Shown here: positions 51,664 through 60,046 of the stretch, piece by piece | Layout of the letters: every line of letters starts with the position of its first letter | Position numbering within the stretch: position 1 is the stretch's first letter | NCBI GenBank assembly: GCA_015061905.1 | Contig: SUVQ01000010.1 | Span: forward strand, 54,284-118,283 | From: Verrucomicrobiota bacterium | Lineage (GTDB): Bacteria; Verrucomicrobiota; Verrucomicrobiia; Opitutales; UBA953 | Length of the DNA: 64,000 bases | Direction: 5' to 3' | Program-made: the position numbers and the translations under genes | Notes under the pieces: model-generated | What the model saw: only the letters and a program-made list of their open reading frames with translations | What the model was told of the DNA's origin: nothing | Database searches by the model: none

Positions 51664-53073
51664 TTAAAAGTTTTCGGGGAGATAAAATTCAACGGGGCGG
51701 GAAGCGTCGCCTTCGAGAAGTTGTTTATCTAAGAGGCGAGCGAGTGGGAGCGCGGAAGAATCCGTGTGGTGGGAGCGCACGCAAACCGTCGTCGTGCCGC
51801 GAATAAAGATAATGAGCGATTCCGCGCTTTTTTCCTCGGGATAAAATGAAGAAGTCATGCGCCCGCGCCAGGAAATATTGAGGTCGCCCAAGTTCGGGAA
51901 CGCATTTCGGTGCGTGGCGCGCGCTAATTGTTTCATCGTAAGCCGTGCACGTTGCTCCGTGTCCTCGCTGTATTTGAGACGAAAATACAGTGCCCAATCC
52001 CAAGCATCTTCAAAGGTTTTCGCGTGCGCGATTTCAACATCGTAGTGAATTCCGTTGGGCTTCGTCTTCTTTATTTCGGCGTCAGTTCGCCAGACACCGA
52101 ACTCAGGCGTGAGCGGAGTGTCATCACGCACACGAGATTTATATTTTCTAAAAAGCGGACTTATCGTTTTCGGAGAGAGCTTTTTCCATGCGTCAGGATC
52201 GTGCATTCCGGCGGGAACGCTTTTCGGTTTTAAGTGGTTTTTCAAAAGCTCAAAACGCGTTTCCAATTTTTTGTAAGCATCACGTTCCTGCTCCGGTTTG
52301 ACCGCAAAAGTTTTCAAGTTTTCTATTTTCTTTTTGCGTTGTTGCTCCTTCCATTCGCGTTCCCGCTTCGCACTTTCCTCCGCCGCAATCCTACGACGAC
52401 GCACAAGCTCCGCCTCATACGCCTTGCGAATCTCCAAAAACTCCGGAGTATCCTCCGGCAAAAATTCTGATTTTCCGCAAAGAAGATTATCTATTTCCTG
52501 CAATAATTTTATAACTTTTTCCCGAGAGCACGGCGTTTTAAAATAAAAATTCCCGGAGACGTTGTTCCGATAAAAATACAAGCGTTGACATTCATTGTCT
52601 TTGGGGACAAGCGCAAAAGTCCCAAGCGACATAGACTGATAATACTCCGAAATCCTAAGTATCTGCGAGCAATTCTTAACAGACGCTAAAAGCATGGATT
52701 TTCTTGCAGACTCTTCGTCCCTATGCCAATGCAAGTTAACCCTTACTTCTTTTCCGAAAACAGAAAATAATAGCAGGGACAACACCTTTACGGATTCTGT
52801 TTCAATGCCACGTTTTCCGGACTTTCCTTCGCGACAAACCGTTGACCATGAATCAACGCCTTCAAAATTTTTGTAGAAATCATTATAAGAAGTTTTTGTA
52901 ACAAGATTGGAAAATACGGTCGGACAGTTTGTAAGAGAGAGCAACTTATCTCCGTAGTGCGTCCAAATGAATTGTTCCTCTTCCTTGTCATATGCAAAAC
53001 AAATACCTTCACATCCGAACATTAACAATAACACGAGAGCGATATGTTTTTTTTTATTCTTAATTGATTTCAT
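51664..53073 (-). CDS. Cassette 2, gene 2: secreted protein with variable N-terminus and constant C-terminus
   Basis: 469 residues. Signal-like N-terminus (KKHIALVLLLMFGCEGICFA). Residues about 25-200 share no evident similarity with cassette 1 gene 2; the rest (from EFLPEDTPEF) is nearly identical to it. The variable part contains several Cys (NCPTVF, STVC, NCSQIL, NECQRLY, TPCSREK), unlike copy 1. Overlaps the gene 1 end by 14 bases. Function unknown. By arrangement it could be a cognate partner or inhibitor of the gene 1 product. Confidence 0.75.
   Translation of the reverse strand: MKSIKNKKKHIALVLLLMFGCEGICFAYDKEEEQFIWTHYGDKLLSLTNCPTVFSNLVTKTSYNDFYKNFEGVDSWSTVCREGKSGKRGIETESVKVLSLLLFSVFGKEVRVNLHWHRDEESARKSMLLASVKNCSQILRISEYYQSMSLGTFALVPKDNECQRLYFYRNNVSGNFYFKTPCSREKVIKLLQEIDNLLCGKSEFLPEDTPEFLEIRKAYEAELVRRRRIAAEESAKREREWKEQQRKKKIENLKTFAVKPEQERDAYKKLETRFELLKNHLKPKSVPAGMHDPDAWKKLSPKTISPLFRKYKSRVRDDTPLTPEFGVWRTDAEIKKTKPNGIHYDVEIAHAKTFEDAWDWALYFRLKYSEDTEQRARLTMKQLARATHRNAFPNLGDLNISWRGRMTSSFYPEEKSAESLIIFIRGTTTVCVRSHHTDSSALPLARLLDKQLLEGDASRPVEFYLPENF
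51666..52468. repeat. Constant block C, copy 2 of the tandem cassette
   Basis: Direct-repeat partner of 48826-49628; carries the same three CGGGAACG words at equivalent positions (about 51896, 52213, 52359). Confidence 0.9.
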
Positions 53074-54493
53074 AACTGTAAATTTCGGATATAAATTCGA
53101 ACTCTTTTTTTTCTACACTACTAAGATAAACATCTTTCAAAAGCCCCAAACAGAATTCCTCCGGGATGGCACTGCAACTATCAAAAATAATCCTGTCCTC
53201 GTAGCATGTGTAGCAATGAAGTGTAAAGGCGGCAACGGAGGTAACAAACGGCTCGTGCTTAATACCGACTAACGGGACACCCAATAACCTCGAAGTTAGA
53301 GATAGTCCGTATGCAGAATCAAAACAATTTACTCTCCCGTTTTTCATGTAATCCGAATACAAGAAAATACTTTCTAATAGCCCTTTGGAATAGTAACAAC
53401 TCGACACCTCCTGATACGGTTTTTTATGTAAATATTTTGTAGCAAAATACAGTGCCCTTAACGGATCCTTTATTCCTTTTGTTCCGCATTTTTCTATCGC
53501 GAAGTCCAGTGCGTCCGTCCAAGGCTTTTGCGTTCCCGCACCTTCTTTCCACGGAGACTGCGGCTGTCCTAAGATTTTATAAACAGAAACGGTCGTCGTC
53601 CGAACATCGTCCCAGCCGTAGGCGGGAACGCCGTTAAAACCCGTAACAGCCCATTTCCAAGACACATCGCCCTTATCTATTTGCGGAGAAACCGCCGCAA
53701 CTCCCGAAAAAATTCCGCCCGAAGAAGTGCTCCAGGATTCCGAAATTCCCCACGTTAAACCCATTCCGCTCTCTTCCGCCTTCGCCCGAACTCTATTCAG
53801 CCTTGTCGGACGAATCTTGAAATCCACTTGTACCGTAGGACGAACGCCCGCCCGATACGCTACCGGTTGCGTTCCCGCGAGACTCCATTCCGGTCCGATA
53901 ATATCCGGACCCGAGTAGTTTTTTCTCAAATCTATCCCGTCAGAATCACTATTCCCGGGAACGTGGTTAAACGTTATGCTTTCAAGAGAAACTTCCGGCG
54001 CAACCACTACCAACGATTTCGTATCGCTTCCCGCAAAATAAGGTCCGTTGTCCGCAGGAGAACCGTCACGCTTCGGCGGCAACGGATGTTCCCGAACCTG
54101 ATAATACGTTACCGTTGCAGAAAATTTGTCTTCTTTACCCCAATCCGAGGCTTTATCCAAAACCACCAATTTACTGAATTGGTCAATTTCCCCTTTGTCA
54201 TCGAAAACCTCCTCAACTCGCCACACGTTCCCGTGTGACCACTCGGCTTTCGGCGGCTCGACGAGAATAAACTCTTTGCGCGGAATCGGCTTTTTCTCAA
54301 TCGTTACCCAAACTTTCGCTTCGCTTTTCCGGGATTTTCTCGAATTAAAAATCGCCACCCGCTCCGAATTTCCCGTCTCCGCGATCGGAAGATCCGAGTG
54401 TATTTTTATCTCCATCGCTCTGGCAAAGAGCGGGAACGCCGAAAGAACAAAAAACAAAAATCCTATTTTTCGGGCAAGCAAGGAGTAGAGCAT
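53060..54493 (-). CDS. Cassette 2, gene 1: secreted protein, constant N-terminus and variable papain/transglutaminase-like C-terminus
   Basis: 477 residues from ATG 54493. Signal peptide, then the constant beta-rich region shared with 50179-51603. The C-terminal domain (residues about 340-477) is a divergent relative: KKPYQEVSSCYY, VNCFDSAYGLSLTSRLLGVPLVG, LHCYTCYEDRIIFDSCSA, so Cys, His and Asp of a possible catalytic triad are kept while most other positions differ. First gene of the tandem array; about 70 bases downstream of murF end on the same strand. Role unknown; effector/partner logic is inference. Confidence 0.78.
   Translation of the reverse strand: MLYSLLARKIGFLFFVLSAFPLFARAMEIKIHSDLPIAETGNSERVAIFNSRKSRKSEAKVWVTIEKKPIPRKEFILVEPPKAEWSHGNVWRVEEVFDDKGEIDQFSKLVVLDKASDWGKEDKFSATVTYYQVREHPLPPKRDGSPADNGPYFAGSDTKSLVVVAPEVSLESITFNHVPGNSDSDGIDLRKNYSGPDIIGPEWSLAGTQPVAYRAGVRPTVQVDFKIRPTRLNRVRAKAEESGMGLTWGISESWSTSSGGIFSGVAAVSPQIDKGDVSWKWAVTGFNGVPAYGWDDVRTTTVSVYKILGQPQSPWKEGAGTQKPWTDALDFAIEKCGTKGIKDPLRALYFATKYLHKKPYQEVSSCYYSKGLLESIFLYSDYMKNGRVNCFDSAYGLSLTSRLLGVPLVGIKHEPFVTSVAAFTLHCYTCYEDRIIFDSCSAIPEEFCLGLLKDVYLSSVEKKEFEFISEIYSYEIN
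53476..54493. repeat. Constant block N, copy 2 of the tandem cassette
   Basis: Direct-repeat partner of 50584-51603, differing by scattered substitutions (for example a SRKSRKSE versus SRLDYGSK codon run near the N-terminus). Confidence 0.9.
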
Positions 54494-54560
54494 GCGGCGA
54501 TGATGGAATCCCGCATGTCTATCGTCAAATTTAATCTACCGCAAAAGTAGAAATTAAAAA

Positions 54561-55997
54561 TCACGCAGGGATTGCACGCTCAAGGGCAAAAGCACGCGAG
54601 CCTTTGAGCATGACGTTCCCGCGAAACGCGGCGATAAATTCGCGAAGCGCGTCAATTTCCGCAAACACGTGCACGCGTTCCCGCGGGAAACCCGCCGCGA
54701 TTGCGCCCTGCCCGATTTGCGCAGCGTTCCCGCCGAAAAGCGCAAGAAAATCCGTCTCCGCACAAAGCGGCAATTTTTCGCCGACTTCGCGATGAAGAGT
54801 TTCCGAAGTTTCCCCCAGTTCTCCCATGCCGCCGAGCACGAAAAGGCGCGGCATTTCCTGCGTTCCCGCAAAACGCTTCGCAAAAGCATCCGCCGAATCC
54901 AGCATCGATGCCGGAGACGCATTGTAGCAATCGACAAAAATTTTTCCGCCGCACGCGCGTTCCCGCACTTCGCCGCGATTCGCAGACGGTTTCCACGCGT
55001 CGAGCGCCGCCTGAATTTTTTCCGGCGAAACGAATTCGCTCGCGGCTTGAATCGCCAAAGCCGCGTTTTCAGCCAAGCCGCGCGAAACATTTCGCACGGT
55101 AAAAACACCTTCCTTTTCGTGCGTCGCCTGTATTTTTAAATAAAATACATTATTTCCCGCATCCAGAATTTCGCAAGCGACGCTATCCGCAAAATAAGCG
55201 ATTCCGAATTCATCGCTTTGCTTCCATGATTCTACAAGCGTCGCTTCTTCCGCATTGCGGGAAAGCACATCGGCAACTGCCGCGCGAATCTTCCGGAAAC
55301 TTTCGTATTGCAACAAATCCGCATTGAAAATCACGCGCCCGTCGTGAACATCCGCCGCGAGCGAGGCTTTTTCCCGCGCGATGTTTTCCATTGAGCCCAA
55401 GCCTTCGAGGTGCGCCGGCTTGACATTGGTAACCAACGCGACATCCGGAAAAATCATTTGCGCGGAAACGCCGAGTTCGCCGGGAACGCTCATGCCCGCT
55501 TCAACCACAGCAAAGCGGTGGACTTCCGGATTTATTTTCAAAAGCGTAAGCGGCACGCCGAGCGTGTTGTTCAAATTTTTCTCCGTAGCCAAAGTCGGTG
55601 CTTCCTGCGACAAAATCAGCGCGAGTAAATCCTTCGTCGAAGTTTTCCCGACGCTTCCCGTAACGCCGAAAACCGTTTTCCCGACGCGGAAATTTTCGAT
55701 GCGATGCGCCGCCGCGAGTTTCTGCAGAGCCGCGACCGTGTCGGGAACGACAATTTGCGGAAGCGCGACTTCGGGAACGAAACGAGAAACAAGCGCACCC
55801 GCCGCGCCGCGTTCCCGCGCCGTTTCGAGAAAATCGTGCCCGTCGCGATTTGCGGTTTTGATGGCGATAAAAATTTCACCGGGCGAAACTTTTCGCGTAT
55901 CAATTGCCGCGCCCGCGATTTTCCCGGGAACGTTCCCGCCGCGCCATTTCGCGCCGAGCGTTTTTTCGACAAATGCGCCGTTTAAAACATTTTCCAT
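54561..55997 (-). CDS. murF: UDP-MurNAc-tripeptide:D-Ala-D-Ala ligase MurF
   Basis: 478 residues. Mur ligase order: N-terminal UDP-binding domain (AIDTRKVSPGEIFIAIKTANRDGHDFL), ATP loop GVTGSVGKTSTKDLL (about residue 113), ATEKNLNNTLGVPLTLL, VVEAGMSVPGELG, TNVKPAHLEGLGSMENIAREKAS with the carbamylated-Lys type segment, and C-terminal VDCYNASPASMLDSADAF with LGGMGELGE. The DCYNASP and LGxMxELG elements are specific to MurF. Last cytoplasmic amino-acid addition in peptidoglycan precursor synthesis. No other mur genes are in the window. Confidence 0.96.
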   Translation of the reverse strand: MENVLNGAFVEKTLGAKWRGGNVPGKIAGAAIDTRKVSPGEIFIAIKTANRDGHDFLETARERGAAGALVSRFVPEVALPQIVVPDTVAALQKLAAAHRIENFRVGKTVFGVTGSVGKTSTKDLLALILSQEAPTLATEKNLNNTLGVPLTLLKINPEVHRFAVVEAGMSVPGELGVSAQMIFPDVALVTNVKPAHLEGLGSMENIAREKASLAADVHDGRVIFNADLLQYESFRKIRAAVADVLSRNAEEATLVESWKQSDEFGIAYFADSVACEILDAGNNVFYLKIQATHEKEGVFTVRNVSRGLAENAALAIQAASEFVSPEKIQAALDAWKPSANRGEVRERACGGKIFVDCYNASPASMLDSADAFAKRFAGTQEMPRLFVLGGMGELGETSETLHREVGEKLPLCAETDFLALFGGNAAQIGQGAIAAGFPRERVHVFAEIDALREFIAAFRGNVMLKGSRAFALERAIPA

Positions 55998-56082
55998 GCG
56001 CTAAAATTTAGAATCGCCGCAAGTTTTTTTACAGAAGAAAAATCGAATTGGAAAGCTTTGTGCTTCGTGGTTTCTTCTTTTT

Positions 56083-56874
56083 ATGCAAAAGAAAACGCCA
56101 AGCGGAAAACCCTTTAACGCAATTCCGGAAGGATTCACGCGCTACCGTTGTATCGTCGCCTACGACGGCACGGATTTTCACGGTTGGCAGAGTCAGGTTT
56201 GCGGGCTCGCCGTGCAGGATTTTCTCGAAAAACGCTTAGCGCAAATTACGCGCGAGGAAATTCGCATTCACGGAAGCGGGCGCACGGACTCCGGCGTTCA
56301 CGCGCGCGGGCAATGTTTCCATTTCGACTCTCGCTGGAATTACCCGCCGGAAACACTTCTGCGCGCACTTCACAGCGGAATGCCGTCGGGGATTACGGTT
56401 TTGCGCGCAGCGAAGGCGAAAAACGGATTCCACGCGCGCTTTTCCGTCAAAGGCAAACGCTACTGCTACCACATTCGAGAAGGTTTCCCGACTCCGTTTC
56501 AGGCGCGCTACTGCTGGGGCGTGGGGGAAAGAAAACTCGACGTTCCCGCGATGGAGCGCGCGGGAAAACTCCTGCTCGGCGTGCACGATTTTTCCGCCTT
56601 CGGCGCAAATCACGCGGCGGCGGAACGCGAAAATCCGATTAAGGACTTACGGCGGCTCGATGTTGTGCGCCGCGGTAAAGAGATTTTAATTACAACGGAA
56701 GCAAGCGGCTACCTTTACAAAATGGTGCGCCGGCTCGTCGGCGGGCTTTACGCCGTGGGTATCGGAAAAATGTCACCGGAAGATTTACTCGCTTACCGCG
56801 AAGCGAAAATCTGCGACGCGCGCGTTTCCACTGCTCCCGCGCGCGGGCTTTTCATGGAAAAAGTCTTTTATTAA
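56083..56874 (+). CDS. truA: tRNA pseudouridine(38-40) synthase TruA
   Basis: 263 residues. YDGTDFHGWQSQ, catalytic Asp in GSGRTDSGVHARGQ (about residue 66), FHARFSVKGKRYCYHI, LLLGVHDFSAFGA and FLYKMVRRLVGGLYAVGIG-type C-terminus (read as YLYKMVRRLVG). Modifies U38-40 in the anticodon arm. Divergent from murF with 85 bases between. Downstream at 56886 a CGGGAACG word is followed by a T-run but the second arm is incomplete. Confidence 0.96.
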   Translation: MQKKTPSGKPFNAIPEGFTRYRCIVAYDGTDFHGWQSQVCGLAVQDFLEKRLAQITREEIRIHGSGRTDSGVHARGQCFHFDSRWNYPPETLLRALHSGMPSGITVLRAAKAKNGFHARFSVKGKRYCYHIREGFPTPFQARYCWGVGERKLDVPAMERAGKLLLGVHDFSAFGANHAAAERENPIKDLRRLDVVRRGKEILITTEASGYLYKMVRRLVGGLYAVGIGKMSPEDLLAYREAKICDARVSTAPARGLFMEKVFY

Positions 56875-56954
56875 CCGCCTGCGCGGGAACGTATTTTTCC
56901 CGGAAAATTTTAGAGGAAACCGAAGAAAAGTCTCTCACCCGAAAGTTAAGTATT

Positions 56955-57758
56955 TCACCCGTTGGCGGGACTTGCAAAATATTCCGTAAGCAACTCGGAA
57001 AAAAAGTGTTTTCGCGCAGGCGTTTCGGCGCGATCCCGGCAGGCTTCCAAAAATGCTTTTGCGGACGCGCGTTCGGCGGGAACGTGCTCGCCTACAAATC
57101 GCGCGTAGCTCGCAAACGCGAACAGCGGCGCATTCGGGCATTCGCAAGCGCGACGATAATAGGCGGCGGATTTTGCGTAATCGGGCGCGCCGTAAATCCT
57201 GTCGGTTTTAATGGCGGTCAGCTGCGCGGCGAGAATATAAATTTGGGGATTTTCGGAAGCGGCAAGGCTCGCCCTGTCCAAAATTTCCAGTGCGTTCGCG
57301 AGTGCTTTTTTGTGAATTTCGCGCTGAACGCTTTCGGGAACCTGCAAAAAGCCGCCGCGTTTGCGAATTTCCCAAACCGGAAATTCAAAGGCGACGTAGT
57401 TTGCCGTATTTTCGAGGAAAAATAATTGCTCCGGAGCAAGCGTCATCGCCAAATCACAATATTTCAGGCAAGCGGCGGGATCGCGTTTTCCCCAAAAATG
57501 AAACGCGCGCAACCACGCAATATCCGCCAGCACCGTGCGAAAACCGCCCAAGGTGCCGAGCGCAACTCCCGTTCCCGCCGAACGCTCAAGCGCTTCCGGA
57601 GAAAACGTGCCGATGCGTTCCCGCGCCTCGTTCCAAGCAATTTCGCCAAGCGGAAAAGAAAGCGTTCCCGCGATTCCGAGACACAAGACCGCCGCACCGA
57701 ATTTCATTTTTCGGCGAAAAACATCAAAGAGCGAGTCGCTGTCCGGGGCGTTTTTCAC
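56955..57758 (-). CDS. Membrane-anchored TPR-like protein linked to an ABC transporter
   Basis: 267 residues from GTG 57758, chosen for a good ribosome-binding site (GGAG eight to nine bases upstream); an upstream start would overlap the permease gene. One membrane helix (MKFGAAVLCLGIAGTLSFPLGEIAW, about residues 18-42), then soluble helices: FRTVLADIAWLRAFHFWGKRDPAACLKYCDLAMTLAPEQ and ALANALEILDRASLAASENPQIYILAAQL, a TPR-like pattern. Probably periplasmic or membrane-peripheral. Last gene of the acyP-ABC operon, 19 bases after the permease. Family unnamed. Confidence 0.7.
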   Translation of the reverse strand: MKNAPDSDSLFDVFRRKMKFGAAVLCLGIAGTLSFPLGEIAWNEARERIGTFSPEALERSAGTGVALGTLGGFRTVLADIAWLRAFHFWGKRDPAACLKYCDLAMTLAPEQLFFLENTANYVAFEFPVWEIRKRGGFLQVPESVQREIHKKALANALEILDRASLAASENPQIYILAAQLTAIKTDRIYGAPDYAKSAAYYRRACECPNAPLFAFASYARFVGEHVPAERASAKAFLEACRDRAETPARKHFFSELLTEYFASPANG

Positions 57759-57777
57759 AAAAAAAATCTCCGTTTTA

Positions 57778-58608
57778 TCAAATTTCTCGGGAACGGAAAA
57801 ACCACATTCCGACAAAAACAAGCGCAGCGATCCAAATCACGCCGTAGCCCAAGGCACTCCAAGTTGCGCCGACCGACAAGCCGTCGGGCACGAGCACGAG
57901 TGCTTCCCCGACGTTAAAAAGCTGAAGATTCGGAATAAATTTCGTCGCCGCCTGTGCGAGCGTTTTTATCCAAATCTCCGATTTTCCCTCCGAGACGAAA
58001 TCGGAAAGCACGTATTGAAGTTGCCCGATAAGCAGCGCGACAAACGAGACGACAACCGCGTAAAGATACGTCTGCGCAAAACTTGATACCGCAATCGTCA
58101 TCGCCGCCACGATTCCGAGGCGAACCCATTGAAACGCCGCAAAAACCGCGAGCCCGCCAAAATTCAAAACCGGCATAGGCAAGCCGCGAGTTGCGGCAAT
58201 TTCCGCCACCGTTCCCGCGCGCCATGCCAAAACTGCCGCCAAAACGCCGCACATCAGCACGACAAACACGCCGAGCAAAAGCCACACGCCCAAAAATTTT
58301 CCGAACAAAAATTCACCTCTGCGCACCGGTTTCGCAAGCATCGTAAGCGCCGTGCGGTTTTCTATTTCCGTGAAAAAAAGCTGCACGGACGTTACGACCG
58401 CCAAAACGGAACCGAAGAGGAAAATTCCGCCGAAACCGAAGTCGGCAATGAATTTGAGCTCGGAATCGCCGAAATCAAAATGCGTCAACGAAAGCGACAC
58501 GCACATCAGCCCGCCGCCGAGCAAAACCAAAAAGCTGAAAAATTTCTGCCGCGCCGCCTCCGTAAACGTATTGCGGGCAATCCAAAAGATTTTTTTCAAA
58601 AAACTCAC
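57778..58608 (-). CDS. ABC-2-type transporter permease
   Basis: 276 residues from GTG 58608, preceded by AGGA. Six hydrophobic segments (about 22-42, 58-80, 105-135, 148-168, 176-200, 245-270). Early segment FWIARNTFTEAARQKFFSFLVLLGG and EIENRTALTMLAKPVRRGEFLFGKFLGVW are typical of ABC-2/NosY-like permeases. 14 bases after the ATPase gene and probably co-translated with it. Exporter for an unknown substrate. Confidence 0.88.
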   Translation of the reverse strand: MSFLKKIFWIARNTFTEAARQKFFSFLVLLGGGLMCVSLSLTHFDFGDSELKFIADFGFGGIFLFGSVLAVVTSVQLFFTEIENRTALTMLAKPVRRGEFLFGKFLGVWLLLGVFVVLMCGVLAAVLAWRAGTVAEIAATRGLPMPVLNFGGLAVFAAFQWVRLGIVAAMTIAVSSFAQTYLYAVVVSFVALLIGQLQYVLSDFVSEGKSEIWIKTLAQAATKFIPNLQLFNVGEALVLVPDGLSVGATWSALGYGVIWIAALVFVGMWFFRSREI

Positions 58609-58622
58609 CTTCCTGTCCTTTT

Positions 58623-59492
58623 CTATTTTTTAAGATTTTCGAGAAAATATTTTTCAAGCGAAATACGCGGCTGAGACACGCGCTCAATGCGGATTCCGTA
58701 ACGTTCTCGAAGTTCTGCACAAAGCTCCGGCGTCAGCGGAGTGCCGTTTCCGATGACCGCGAGTTGCTTGTCGCGTTGCGTCAGCACTTCATCGAGCGTT
58801 CCCGCCACGGAGAGTTTTCCCCGATTCATGATGGCAACGCGGTCGCAAAGTTCTTCGATTTGCCCGAGCAAATGCGAGCACAGCACGACGGTTTTTCCCC
58901 GGGATTTCATTGTGCGAATCGCGTCTCCGATTTCCGCCGAGCCGATAGGGTCTATTCCTGCCGTAGGTTCATCCAAAATCACCAAATCCGGATTGTGCAC
59001 TACGGCTTGTGCGACGCCGATGCGCTGGAGCATGCCCTTGGAGTAAGTTTTCACGCGGCGCGCGGCGGCAGCGGTCATTCCGGTCAGCGCAAGCGCGTCT
59101 TCCGTGGCTTCCTCGATTTTTTGAGCGGGAACGCCGCTCATGCGGGCGTAGTATTTCACCAGCTCGCGTCCGGTAAGATAACCGTAGAAATACGGTGCCT
59201 CCGGCAAAAAACCTATGCGGGAACGCACGGAAATATCCGAGCTTTTTTTACCGAAAATACGGCATTCGCCGGAAGTCGGGCGAAGAAGCCCGAGAATGAT
59301 TTTCAGCGTCGTGCTTTTTCCGGAGCCATTCGGTCCGAGCAGTCCGAAAATCTCGCCCGGATTCACAAAAAAAGAGACGTTGTCGACGGCGCGCAATTTT
59401 ACGCCGCGCATTCCGACGCGAAAATCCTTGGTCAGATTTTCAATTTCTATTGCCGAAATCTTGTTTCCTTTTTCTGAATCCGCGTTTTTCAT
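58623..59492 (-). CDS. ABC transporter ATPase (ABC-2/NosF-like exporter)
   Basis: 289 residues. Walker A GPNGSGKST (about residue 53), Q-loop GFLPEAPYFYGYLTGRE, signature YSKGMLQR (Ser-Lys-Gly variant common in ABC-2 exporters), Walker B DLVILDEPTAGIDP and switch His CSHLLGQ. A C-terminal extension of about 60 residues follows (TQRDKQLAVIGNG..). Partner of the permease downstream. Six bases after acyP. Confidence 0.94.
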   Translation of the reverse strand: MKNADSEKGNKISAIEIENLTKDFRVGMRGVKLRAVDNVSFFVNPGEIFGLLGPNGSGKSTTLKIILGLLRPTSGECRIFGKKSSDISVRSRIGFLPEAPYFYGYLTGRELVKYYARMSGVPAQKIEEATEDALALTGMTAAAARRVKTYSKGMLQRIGVAQAVVHNPDLVILDEPTAGIDPIGSAEIGDAIRTMKSRGKTVVLCSHLLGQIEELCDRVAIMNRGKLSVAGTLDEVLTQRDKQLAVIGNGTPLTPELCAELRERYGIRIERVSQPRISLEKYFLENLKK

Positions 59493-59498
59493 CGTCGC

Positions 59499-59783
59499 TT
59501 ATCCCGCAATGGAAAATCCGTAAACGGAAGCGTTGCCCGTTCCCGTTTTTTTCTCCGTCTCGCGGATGAAAGATTTCATTTCGTCCTCGACGGCGGAAAC
59601 GAAGGCGAGCACATCGCGTTCCCGACCTTCGGCGTGCAAATGCACGCGCCCGTCGGCGAGATTTCGCACCGTTCCCGAAACGTCAAACTCGCGGGCGATT
59701 TTAAGCGTCTGCCAGCGAAATCCTACGCCCTGCACGCGTCCGCCGAACCACGCGTCGGCAAAAAAAACGGCTTTCGTTTCCAT
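59499..59783 (-). CDS. acyP: Acylphosphatase
   Basis: 94 residues, full length. Catalytic Arg in [11 protein letters not shown] (about residue 22) and Asn in [15 protein letters not shown] (about residue 40). Hydrolyses acyl phosphates such as acetyl phosphate or carbamoyl phosphate. First gene of a four-gene operon with the ABC transporter and TPR-like protein; a functional link is not known. Confidence 0.95.
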   Translation of the reverse strand: METKAVFFADAWFGGRVQGVGFRWQTLKIAREFDVSGTVRNLADGRVHLHAEGRERDVLAFVSAVEDEMKSFIRETEKKTGTGNASVYGFSIAG

Positions 59784-59810
59784 ATTTTTCCAATAAAACC
59801 AAGCTTTCCG

Positions 59811-60011
59811 CGCTTCGGCAAATGTTTAAAGTTTAAAAGCTGAGAAGCTGAAAAGTTTAATCGGCTTCGCCGAGAGTTTCACTTTTATAAAACAAAAAAA
59901 AGATTCTTTTCCTTGTTCCGCTTGCGAAACAGCTAAACTTCTAAGCTCCTAAGCTTTCTCAGATCTTGTTGCTCGTTGCTCGCTAAACGAGCGACAAATT
60001 TCTATTTGCTT
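59811..60011 (-). repeat. Dispersed intergenic repeat, copy 2 (about 200 bp)
   Basis: Inverted copy of 9427-9607 relative to the + strand; it begins CGCTTCGGCAAATGTTTAAA and contains GCTGAGAAGCTGAAAAG and ATTCTTTTCCTTGTT. Lies between divergent acyP and the M3 peptidase. A fragment (AGTTTAAAAGCCGAGAAGCCGGAAAG) is also found after dinG at about 42388. Non-coding. Confidence 0.75.
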
Positions 60012-60046
60012 GTTGTTTGGTCTTTTTTATAGAGTTTTCGCTAATT

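Noticed and set aside
48824..54493. Tandem cassette as an assembly duplication artefact
   Set aside because: The copies differ by scattered substitutions in the constant blocks and fully in the cores, so they are real paralogous copies rather than a collapsed or repeated contig segment.
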